From Myroides guanonis (GTDB lineage: Bacteria > Bacteroidota > Bacteroidia > Flavobacteriales > Flavobacteriaceae): DNA of 64,000 nucleotides. Shown here piece after piece: positions 45,830 through 54,468 of the stretch; the first letter of the stretch is position 1, and the number at the start of each line of letters is the position of its first letter. Position numbers and translations under genes: made by a program. The stretch lies in assembly GCF_900114085.1 (NCBI RefSeq), contig NZ_FORU01000002.1, forward strand, positions 62,001 through 126,000, given 5' to 3'. The notes under the pieces are model-generated. The model was not told the origin of the DNA and did no database searches. It saw only the letters and a program-made list of their open reading frames with translations.

Positions 45830-48800
45830 TTAAAACTTAATATTTAATGAAAACACTACTGACTTGATAGGAGGAGCTGTTAAACTCGTGAATCCTGTCG
45901 GATCAATTTCCGGATCATACTTCAATCTATCGTCTTTCACTTTAGTTAATAAATTAGTTCCAATTACGGATAAAGTTAAACCATCAAGACTTAAAGTTCT
46001 TAAAATTGCACCTCTAAAATTATATCCAAAACTAACGTCTCTTAATCTGATATAATCCCCATCGTATAAAAACCTCGTTGAAGGAGAAGTACTTTGACTA
46101 CTATTTGCTGTATTACGATTAACCGTTTTTGGTACATCTGTAACATCACCTGGATTTTGCCATCTATCCATCAATTTCTCAACACCATTATAAGTTGCTG
46201 TTGTAGTAGCCCCAGAACCATTTGTTTGAGCAACCCAATCTTCGTAAACTTTATTACCTCCTGAAAAAGCAACTAATGAATTAATAAAGAACCCTTTATA
46301 ATCCACATGTAGATTTACACCTCCTGAATAGGTTGGTAGAGCACTGGCTCCTTGAAATCTTTTTTCAGCTTGACCATATGCATTTGTAGTTCCTCCATCT
46401 TTTTTAAACCACAACGCTTCACCTGTCTGTACATCTACTCCAGCATAAGTTGGCATATACCATTCTCCAATGGCTTTTCCTTCTACATTAGCAGAATAAG
46501 AACCTAAAACCTCTAAAGGTTTTCCGTCTGGTCCTAACGGCATTTCTGTTATTTTATTTTTAACTGTTCCTATGTTTCCTCCTAATGATAAATTGAAGTC
46601 CTTAGAACGAACAATATCAAAATTTAAATCAACTTCAAAACCAGAATTCTCAAGAGCACCCAAATTAACGTACTGAGTTGCATATCCAGAAGTATAAGAT
46701 AGCGGTTTAGCATAAATTAAATCATCTGTCATACTCTTATAATATGCAAAACTACCAGAAATTCTATTATCTAAGAAGCCGAACTCCAAACCAACATCCA
46801 TTTTCTTTTGTTTTTCCCAACTAAGAGGCCCACCCAACTGAGAAGGAACTAATCCTCCCTCATGATCATAAATCTCAAACTTCAACAATTGCTGATACTG
46901 ATTTGGTGAAATGGTAGAGTTACCATTCGTTCCATAAGAACCTCGTAAACGCAATAGACTTAAGGTCTCTTGATTACTCAAAAATTCCTCTTCACTAATA
47001 TTCCAAGCAGCACCAACAGAAAAGAAATTTCCCCACTGAGAACCTTCGCTAAATCTAGAAGAACCTTCTCTTCTTCCAGTTAAATCAATTAAATATCTAT
47101 TCTGATAGTTATAGCTTAACAACCCCACATAACCTTGTTGCATCCAATCAGTAAAATTCGCTGAAGCAAAATGATTATCAGCCGTTGTACCTAACGAAGT
47201 AAAACCAGAAGCAACTGCTTGTCCCTCTCCTTCTAACAAATGAGACTTATTTTTCTGAAACTCATAAACCAATTTCACATCAAAACGATGACCTTCACCA
47301 ACGTAAAATCTATAATCTAACGAATTTTGAGCTACATAGTTAAAATTTCTATTTATAGAATTCACAACATAACCACCGATACCATCTCCATCTCCATGAA
47401 CAGGATTCTTATAAGATTTATAAGCTGCCAATGCATAATCCAACGCAATACTAGATGTGAATTTTAAATTATCAGTAATTTTATAAGAAACCACATTGCT
47501 ATTCAAAACTCTTGTCAAATCATTAGTAGTAATGTTATTTTCCGTTGTATACAATATGTTATGAAGCCCTGATCGAGGTAAATTATAAGTCCCATCTGCA
47601 TTATAAGCAGGTATCCATGGACTCATAAACAATTTAGTTAAATTAGGATTTGAGAAATAGGCGGCTCCTTCTAACAATCCATTTTGTTTTACATTTGACA
47701 CATTAATATTAGTGTTAAAATCAAACTTATCAGACAATTTTTTATTAAAACTAAACACTCCACTAATCCTTCTAAAATCAGACCCGATTACAGTCCCTTC
47801 CGTTTTATTATGCCCCAATGAAGCATAGAAGCTTGAAGACTCATCTCCACCAGAAGCAGAAAAGCTCACTGTCGAAACTGGTGCATCTTTTTTCTTTACT
47901 AGATCTCCCCAATTAGTCTCTACTTCTCCACCTTTTACCCAGTTAACTAATGATGTACCACCAGCTAGTCCAGAAGCATTAGCTTCTGTAAAAGCATAAG
48001 CTTCATCTCTACCAAATCCATTTGCTACTCCAAATGTATTATAAACTCCCTCTAAGTATAATTCTTTCTTTTGTGCACCTGTCAACATTCTCGGACCTTT
48101 AACCGCATAATTCTGAAAACCTAAAGTTGTTTTCAATTCAAATTTAGTAGCACCGGATTTACCTTTCTTGGTCGTAATCAAGATTACTCCATTTGTTCCT
48201 CTTGCTCCATAAACAGCAGTAGCTCCAGCATCTTTTAATACTGTCATCGACTCTATATCATTACTATCCAATGCAGCTAATGCTGAAAGAGACGATTCGT
48301 CTGTTGAACCTGCGAAATTACTGTTAATTACAGGAATACCATCAATTACAATCAACGGTTCATTAGTAGCTGTTAAGGAATTTCTTCCACGAATTCTAAT
48401 ATTCTGTACAGCCCCAGGAACTCCCGAAGAAGAAGACATCTGTAAACCAGAAACCCTACCTTGTAATGCTTGATCAATTGTTGGCAAAGGAGTATTAGCA
48501 ATAACATCACTTTTAACCGTAACAACATTTCCTGTTACCTCATTCTTATTTTTAACCTGTCCATAGGCCAAAACTACAACCTCATCCAACATTTCTTCGT
48601 CTGCGCTCATGCTAGCATTATACGAATTTGGAACGCCTACTGTATAGGACAAATCAGTTAAACCTATAAAAGAAAAAACTAATACATCGCCTGGATTTAC
48701 TTTTAGCGTATAACGACCATCCAAATCGGTTTGTGTACCATGTTGTGTTCCTTTAACAATCACAGTTGCGCCTGGAAGTGGAACTCCAGACTCTGTAACA

Positions 48801-48889
48801 ACTCCCGAAAGAGTTTTTTCTTGTGCAAAAGATACTTGCACAATCAGCGCCATAAATAGCGCTAGCGTCCATTTAAACTTTGATCTCAT
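45830..48889 (-). CDS. SusC/RagA-family TonB-dependent outer-membrane transporter, pair 1
   Basis: A 1019-residue TonB-dependent transporter. It has a signal peptide (about 1-22), a carboxypeptidase-D-like domain (about 27-105, LSGVVTESGVPLPGATVIVKGT), a plug domain with IRIRGRNSLTATNEPLIVIDG (about 160-185) and a 22-strand barrel ending in the terminal Phe motif (SLNIKF). Imports a nutrient with the SusD protein. The first ~110 residues are almost the same as those of the SusC of pair 2, while the barrel is quite different. Confidence 0.95.
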   Translation of the reverse strand: MRSKFKWTLALFMALIVQVSFAQEKTLSGVVTESGVPLPGATVIVKGTQHGTQTDLDGRYTLKVNPGDVLVFSFIGLTDLSYTVGVPNSYNASMSADEEMLDEVVVLAYGQVKNKNEVTGNVVTVKSDVIANTPLPTIDQALQGRVSGLQMSSSSGVPGAVQNIRIRGRNSLTATNEPLIVIDGIPVINSNFAGSTDESSLSALAALDSNDIESMTVLKDAGATAVYGARGTNGVILITTKKGKSGATKFELKTTLGFQNYAVKGPRMLTGAQKKELYLEGVYNTFGVANGFGRDEAYAFTEANASGLAGGTSLVNWVKGGEVETNWGDLVKKKDAPVSTVSFSASGGDESSSFYASLGHNKTEGTVIGSDFRRISGVFSFNKKLSDKFDFNTNINVSNVKQNGLLEGAAYFSNPNLTKLFMSPWIPAYNADGTYNLPRSGLHNILYTTENNITTNDLTRVLNSNVVSYKITDNLKFTSSIALDYALAAYKSYKNPVHGDGDGIGGYVVNSINRNFNYVAQNSLDYRFYVGEGHRFDVKLVYEFQKNKSHLLEGEGQAVASGFTSLGTTADNHFASANFTDWMQQGYVGLLSYNYQNRYLIDLTGRREGSSRFSEGSQWGNFFSVGAAWNISEEEFLSNQETLSLLRLRGSYGTNGNSTISPNQYQQLLKFEIYDHEGGLVPSQLGGPLSWEKQKKMDVGLEFGFLDNRISGSFAYYKSMTDDLIYAKPLSYTSGYATQYVNLGALENSGFEVDLNFDIVRSKDFNLSLGGNIGTVKNKITEMPLGPDGKPLEVLGSYSANVEGKAIGEWYMPTYAGVDVQTGEALWFKKDGGTTNAYGQAEKRFQGASALPTYSGGVNLHVDYKGFFINSLVAFSGGNKVYEDWVAQTNGSGATTTATYNGVEKLMDRWQNPGDVTDVPKTVNRNTANSSQSTSPSTRFLYDGDYIRLRDVSFGYNFRGAILRTLSLDGLTLSVIGTNLLTKVKDDRLKYDPEIDPTGFTSLTAPPIKSVVFSLNIKF

Positions 48890-48914
48890 ATTAAAATTGA
48901 ATTAGTTAGTTACT

Positions 48915-48922
48915 CAAATATA
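48915..48922 (-). promoter_or_regulatory. -7 box (TATATTTG) of susCD pair 1
   Basis: TAnnTTTG on the minus strand 25 nt before the ATG. The 16-nt leader at 48895-48910 is repeated before susC pair 2 (54350-54365), where the box has the same position. Confidence 0.6.
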
Positions 48923-49280
48923 CAAAATCATATTTGCAAAATTTTAACAAACTCAAATTTTAACATAAAAAACAAAATAAAAACCTCTTTGATAAAATTA
49001 AAAAAACAAACTAATAGGAAATAAATTAATTGATTACCACCAAAATAAATAATTAAAAAATAAAACAATAAAAACAAGGGCATATCTAGCTATTTTTATA
49101 CAAATTCAACAATTATTACAATTAAGTTTAATTTGCAATAATCAACTTATATTTAGATCACTTTGCCACTAACTTCTATTCATCATTCCATACAAAATAC
49201 GCAACTAAAGAATTGAAAAAGATTATTACATTTGTAAATAATAGAGTTCTTATTACAATATCCTTCTTCTCTACAGTAAG

Positions 49281-49419
49281 GCTCAAGTATAGATGAAGTA
49301 CGGATGCTTCTACTCTTGAGCGTAGAACCACCGTACTCTGAGCGAGACACAAACGAGGTGAGTCCATATATCCGCCGAAATCACATCGTTCTTAGTCCCT
49401 TAAGAACAACCTCTTAAGG
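49281..49419. other. GC-richer non-coding island with alternative hairpins
   Basis: This is the notable part of the 788-bp gap 48890-49677, which has no convincing gene. Four short perfect stems occur here: A 49281-49287 with 49315-49321; B 49297-49303 with 49331-49337, enclosing 49308-49313 with 49322-49327; C 49388-49394 with 49401-49407; D 49398-49405 with 49412-49419. A excludes B and C excludes D, a pattern seen in switching RNAs. The rest of the gap is very AT-rich and holds only the susC promoter and the susD terminator. Strand and function are unknown. Confidence 0.4.
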
Positions 49420-49622
49420 CTTATATTCACTAGGAAAAATCACTACTAGACTTAGAAAACAGATAAATTCTCCATGGACTCAACTAATAATATCGACGAC
49501 CTCTAAAACTTATAAATACCTATTTTATAGCTATATCAGCAGAACATCTAACTCCTAACAAGACCATTCACTAAATAGTTTCTCAATAATTAATTTAAAA
49601 AACTCTCAAATCCCAAAACAAA

Positions 49623-49646
49623 AAAAACCACCCGAAGGTGGTTTTT
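49623..49646 (-). terminator. Terminator after susD copy 2
   Basis: AAAAACCACC/GGTGGTTTTT stem with a UUCG-type tetraloop on the minus strand, matching the terminator at 44379-44400. Confidence 0.9.
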
Positions 49647-49677
49647 AATAAATATAATTGATTGAAACTATAGAAAC

Positions 49678-51132
49678 TTATCTAGTTCCTCCAGCCCACC
49701 AAACATCTTCTGTATAAACATAAGTTCCATCACCGAAAGCAGCCTTAATATGACTATTTGCAGCAACATCTGAAGCTCCATAAGTTAATCTCTTAGGGAA
49801 TTTACCTGGATTATTTAATTTAATTAAATCTCCATCTCCCATAGCTTGCAACCTACGAATATCATTATAAGCCTCAATTCCTTCGTTCTCATAGAAAGAA
49901 ATATGCTTTTCATTCATAATCTTCTTCAATAAATCACGACCTGCTAATCCATCAAAAGTAGCTGTATAAGTATTAGCCTCTTCTACCGTAAACTTAACAT
50001 CCTGATTCTTTGTAAAAGCAGCCGTAACCGCATCTTTCAAAGTAACTAAAGCATCCGCATCTTGTCCTAATCTAGCTTGCGCTTCCGCTTTTAAGAATAA
50101 CAGTTCATGATATCCCAACATATAGATAGGGTTTTTTTCGCTCATCATTCCTGATACTGAATACAAAGTAGTACTTTGTACCGGTTTACTTGCTTTTGAA
50201 TCAAAAGCGACAACCACAGTATCCTTATTAACGGTAAAGAACTTTTGTGTTCTTACATCTGAATCTCCATTCGACAACATCAATTCATAGAACGTATCGA
50301 TAGTTCCCAATCCTTTTCTGTCGTTATAAAAACGCGCAAATGGATTTGGTATACCTTCATTTCTTAAAACAAATTCCTCTCTAAATGGAAACTCAAGACT
50401 ATTTTTAAATGAAGCATCCACGTAATCAATCACTTTCTGATAATCCGGCTTCCTTAAAGACAAACGCATCGTATAACGAGCTAATAATCCATTAGCCGCT
50501 TTCTCCCAATTATCCAAATTACCCTCAAAAATCACATCTTGCTTTGAAACAGGAGTATATTTTGATGTCTTATTCAAATTTTCAAGAGCACTATTTAAGT
50601 TTTCAAAAACAACACTATATATGTACTCTTGTGAGTCAATCTTAGGTTGAAAAATCACCCCTGGTTGCATTGCCTCCTTCAAAGGCACATCTCCAAACAA
50701 ATCAGTTAATACCGCAAGATTATAAGCATATAAAACTTGTGCTATCCCCAAAGTCTCATAATTCCCTGCTTCCGATCCTCCTTCTGAACACTTTTCAATC
50801 ACTTCTTGTAAAGGAGCTAATTGTCTATATAATGTATTCCAGCTATTATTGTAAGTAGTCGACAACTGCGGCTCTCCTTGGCGTGTTTGCGCACGAAACA
50901 TCTGATTATCTACTCCTGCATGCAACTCTGCATAAATCCCTGTATAAAAAGATAAATCTGAACCTGTTACACTAAATGCTGTTGCATTCATTACATCAGT
51001 CAAGATAAATCTACTCTCAACATATTCTGGATCATTTTGATTGTTATTGATATCATCCATAGTATCCTCAGAACATGACTGCAACGCCAACATTCCCAAG
51101 AATCCTGCTACTATATATTTTATTTGTTTCAT
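49678..51132 (-). CDS. SusD-family nutrient-binding lipoprotein, pair 2
   Basis: A 484-residue lipoprotein with Cys20 followed by Ser-Glu-Asp. The N-terminus (DDINNNQNDPEYV) and overall layout fit the SusD/RagB-like_2 branch rather than the branch of pair 1. It is 18 bp downstream of its SusC. The C-terminus (NNPGKFPKRLTYGASDVAANSHIKAA) matches this branch. Substrate unknown. Confidence 0.9.
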   Translation of the reverse strand: MKQIKYIVAGFLGMLALQSCSEDTMDDINNNQNDPEYVESRFILTDVMNATAFSVTGSDLSFYTGIYAELHAGVDNQMFRAQTRQGEPQLSTTYNNSWNTLYRQLAPLQEVIEKCSEGGSEAGNYETLGIAQVLYAYNLAVLTDLFGDVPLKEAMQPGVIFQPKIDSQEYIYSVVFENLNSALENLNKTSKYTPVSKQDVIFEGNLDNWEKAANGLLARYTMRLSLRKPDYQKVIDYVDASFKNSLEFPFREEFVLRNEGIPNPFARFYNDRKGLGTIDTFYELMLSNGDSDVRTQKFFTVNKDTVVVAFDSKASKPVQSTTLYSVSGMMSEKNPIYMLGYHELLFLKAEAQARLGQDADALVTLKDAVTAAFTKNQDVKFTVEEANTYTATFDGLAGRDLLKKIMNEKHISFYENEGIEAYNDIRRLQAMGDGDLIKLNNPGKFPKRLTYGASDVAANSHIKAAFGDGTYVYTEDVWWAGGTR

Positions 51133-51150
51133 TTTTCTTTATTTTTTAAA

Positions 51151-54100
51151 TTAAAAAACAACATTTAACGACATACCAATACTTTTCGTTTGTGGAATTG
51201 ACCAATGCTCAAAACCTCCTGCCATATTGTTGTTTCCTTGAGAAGATTCTGGATCGATATTAGGAACCTTAGACCACAATAAGATATTTCTTGCAAAAGC
51301 AGAAACTCTTAAGTCTAATTTATTATTTACTAATTTCGGAAAAGTATACCCCAATGTAATTTCTCTCAGTTTTACAAAACTAGCATCATAGACACTGTTT
51401 TCTGTAATATCTACTAGAACTGACTCTAAATCTTCGCGATTAGCACCTTGACCATTTCCTATAACGATATCGTTTGGTGTACCATCTGCTTTCACTCCAT
51501 TAAAAATCATATCCTGATCACGATTCGCTGTAGCTTCTGTCATACCATAGAAATTCAATGTTTTATTAGTTCCACTGTACAGTTTTCCTCCATTTTTCCA
51601 TTCCATTGTAGCTCCTAAATTCCAGTTTTTATATCTGAAATCCATTCCTCCTCCTAGAATAAAATCAGGCATCACATCTCCCAAAACTTTTTGTCCACCA
51701 ATCATTGGCAATCCATCTTCATCTACTAAGATTTGTCCATTTTCATGACGTGCAAAACTATTTCCGTAAATCACTGGAAAACGATCACCTTGGCTAATAC
51801 GAATCTGTGGCTCTACAAACCCTCCTATCATAATATTCTCTAAACCATACTCCAAAGAGTTAACTTTAGTGTCTACTTTCGTGAAATTCACATTTACATT
51901 CCATTCAAAATCCTTAGTCTGAATAGGAGTTGCAAATACTACCAATTCATGTGAATTAGTCTGCATAGACCCACCATTAGTAACATAGATAGCTTTCCCA
52001 ACTGAACCAGCCAATGGTAAATTGAAAATTTGGTCATCTGCTCTTTGTTCTGAATAAGTATAATCGAAACCTAAACGATTATTAAAGAAACGCACATCTG
52101 CACCAATTTCAAATGATTTTGTGTTTTGAGGTTTCAAATCTGGATCATATACTGTCAATGAAGGCATATAAGCTCCAACTCCTCCCATTGGGTAGCTAAA
52201 TGGAGTTCCTGACCAAAATCCACCTCCATAAGATGGTGTAGAGTAATAAGGCTTCTTAAAACGTCCTGCTTGACCAACGTGCGCATAAGACCCACGAATT
52301 TTAGCAAACGAAACTATATCACTCTGATTCAATCCTTCAATACCTGTCAATACCAATCCTAAAGACACTGATGGATACACAAAAGAACGATTTCCTCTTG
52401 GCATCGTAGAAGTAATATCTTTACGGATAGAACCACTTAAGAAAATTACATCAGCATAAGACAATCCTGCATTACTGAAAAAACCAACCGTACGCTCTTG
52501 GTTACGCAACTCTACAGAAGATACATTTTGAGCATTTTTAATAGTAGCAAAACCTCCAAAGTTTAAATTGTTTCCAAAATCTTCGTAGCCTTTGTAATTT
52601 TCATGGTTCAACTCAGTACCCGCCATTACGTCGAAACGCAAGTCATCCGTAATATCCCAGTTGTAATTCATTGTAAACAAAGAATTCACTACATCTTTAG
52701 TAACTCCTGTTAAACTAACACTTCCTTTACTAGTATGAGCATGACCATATTCATATACATCGCGATAATTCGTTGTATATGAATCTAATCCTAATTGGTA
52801 TTTGAATGTCAATGAATGAACTTCATCTACACTAATTTTTGGCGCATATTCCACAAAAGCATTTCCATAGAAACGATTTGTTTTTTCACTAAACTCATTG
52901 TGTTCCGCAGCCCAATAAGGGTTATTGAATGCCGATTTTCTAAAAAACACTTGTTTGTAAGGATCTAAAGGCTCTCCATATCCAATTCCTTTCAAATCAT
53001 AACTAGAAGGCGCTCCATAAACCCCTGGCAAAGAAGAATCGTTTGCGGCAGTTGCTTTATCAATTTTTGTTTGAACGTAGTTTGCAGAGAAACCTGTATT
53101 CCATTCTTCATTTAATTTGGTATTCGCATTTAATTTCAAATTGTAACGCTCCATCCCAGTTCCTGGCATAAATCCATCCTGAGTTGAAGTACCAAATCCG
53201 AAAGAATAATTTGTTTTACCTGTTGACTGACTCACATTTAAATTATGAGAAATCGTATAACCTGTTTTGAAATAATCATCAACATTGTCATATGCCTGTG
53301 GAGTTACCCATGGATCTAATCCCATAGTTGCTCTTTGAGGAACATAGTATTTTCCTGGGTGTAAAACACCGTTATTAGTACTATTTGGTAAATTTCCTCC
53401 ATAACCCGGAAGTTTCATTTTAGCATTATCTACATCGTTTACCAAATCCGAAATCTTTGGTCCCCAACTCGTAGAAGCGTAAGGATTAAATTTCCCCGCT
53501 GAACCTTGTGCATAAACATTTTGCAAGTCTGGTTTCTTAGAAATCGTTTCAAAACTTGAAGTCGTGTTATACGAAATAACTGGTTTTCCTGCTTCTAATC
53601 CTTTACCACTTTTTGTCGTAATTAAAATTACCCCGTTTGAAGCGCGTAATCCATACAAAGCAGAAGCCGCTTGTCCTTTCAACACTGAAATACTTTCAAT
53701 ATCACTTGGATCAATATCCACCGCACGGTTTGCAACGTCTGAACCCGAAACACTGTTTCCTGTAGAGAAATCTGAAGAAGAAGAAACTGGCATACCGTCA
53801 ATTACATACAATGGCGTATTATCACCTGTAAATGAACGCGCTCCACGAATCATGATTTGAGAAGAAGCTCCTGGTGCTCCAGAAGAAGGAGTAATACTCA
53901 CCCCTGCCAATTTCCCTTGTAAAGCTCCTGATAAACTAGTATTGGAAGTTTTGTTCAACTCATCGCTCTTCACTTCTTGTGTAGCATATCCCAATGATTT
54001 AGAACTTCTTTTAATACCGAATGCTGTTACAGTTACTTCTTCCAACATTTCATCACCTGCCTTCATAGCAACGTTGTAAGTGTTAGAAGCTCCAACTGTG

Positions 54101-54345
54101 TAAGCAACATCATCTAATCCGATAAAAGAAAAAATCACTACATCACCAGGATTCACCTTAATGCTGTAATGTCCATCCAAATCGGTTTGAGTACCATTTT
54201 GGGTACCTTTAATAATCACGGTAGCGCCAGGCAATGTCATCCCAGACTCCGTTACAACTCCCGAAAGAGTCTTCTCTTGTGCAAAAGAAAGCTGCACAAC
54301 TAACGCCATAAAAAGCGCTATTGTCCATTTTAACTTTGATCTCAT
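51151..54345 (-). CDS. SusC/RagA-family TonB-dependent outer-membrane transporter, pair 2
   Basis: A 1064-residue TonB-dependent transporter. Signal peptide (1-22), carboxypeptidase-D-like domain (27-105), plug with IMIRGARSFTGDNTPLYVIDG (about 165-185), and a barrel ending SMSLNVVF. The signal peptide and first domain are nearly the same as in pair 1, which suggests partial duplication or gene conversion. It follows the S8 peptidase gene on the same strand but has its own -7 box. Confidence 0.95.
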   Translation of the reverse strand: MRSKLKWTIALFMALVVQLSFAQEKTLSGVVTESGMTLPGATVIIKGTQNGTQTDLDGHYSIKVNPGDVVIFSFIGLDDVAYTVGASNTYNVAMKAGDEMLEEVTVTAFGIKRSSKSLGYATQEVKSDELNKTSNTSLSGALQGKLAGVSITPSSGAPGASSQIMIRGARSFTGDNTPLYVIDGMPVSSSSDFSTGNSVSGSDVANRAVDIDPSDIESISVLKGQAASALYGLRASNGVILITTKSGKGLEAGKPVISYNTTSSFETISKKPDLQNVYAQGSAGKFNPYASTSWGPKISDLVNDVDNAKMKLPGYGGNLPNSTNNGVLHPGKYYVPQRATMGLDPWVTPQAYDNVDDYFKTGYTISHNLNVSQSTGKTNYSFGFGTSTQDGFMPGTGMERYNLKLNANTKLNEEWNTGFSANYVQTKIDKATAANDSSLPGVYGAPSSYDLKGIGYGEPLDPYKQVFFRKSAFNNPYWAAEHNEFSEKTNRFYGNAFVEYAPKISVDEVHSLTFKYQLGLDSYTTNYRDVYEYGHAHTSKGSVSLTGVTKDVVNSLFTMNYNWDITDDLRFDVMAGTELNHENYKGYEDFGNNLNFGGFATIKNAQNVSSVELRNQERTVGFFSNAGLSYADVIFLSGSIRKDITSTMPRGNRSFVYPSVSLGLVLTGIEGLNQSDIVSFAKIRGSYAHVGQAGRFKKPYYSTPSYGGGFWSGTPFSYPMGGVGAYMPSLTVYDPDLKPQNTKSFEIGADVRFFNNRLGFDYTYSEQRADDQIFNLPLAGSVGKAIYVTNGGSMQTNSHELVVFATPIQTKDFEWNVNVNFTKVDTKVNSLEYGLENIMIGGFVEPQIRISQGDRFPVIYGNSFARHENGQILVDEDGLPMIGGQKVLGDVMPDFILGGGMDFRYKNWNLGATMEWKNGGKLYSGTNKTLNFYGMTEATANRDQDMIFNGVKADGTPNDIVIGNGQGANREDLESVLVDITENSVYDASFVKLREITLGYTFPKLVNNKLDLRVSAFARNILLWSKVPNIDPESSQGNNNMAGGFEHWSIPQTKSIGMSLNVVF

Positions 54346-54369
54346 TATAAATTGAATTAGTTAGTCTCA

Positions 54370-54377
54370 CAAATCTA
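54370..54377 (-). promoter_or_regulatory. -7 box (TAGATTTG) of susCD pair 2
   Basis: TAnnTTTG on the minus strand 24 nt before the ATG; a TTG lies 22 nt further upstream (54402-54400). Same arrangement as for pair 1. Confidence 0.6.
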
Positions 54378-54468
54378 AAAAATCACATATGCTTTTTCAC
54401 AAGCTTTTAGACTTCTTAACAATATTTTACACTAACAATCCTAAAATAATGAGTTTAAAATTTCTTTT

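Noticed and set aside
49176..49367. 63-codon open frame on the minus strand between the SusCD units
   Set aside because: Its sequence shows no domain or conserved pattern, it has no -7 box at a suitable place, and it runs through the hairpin island. More likely a chance frame over non-coding DNA.
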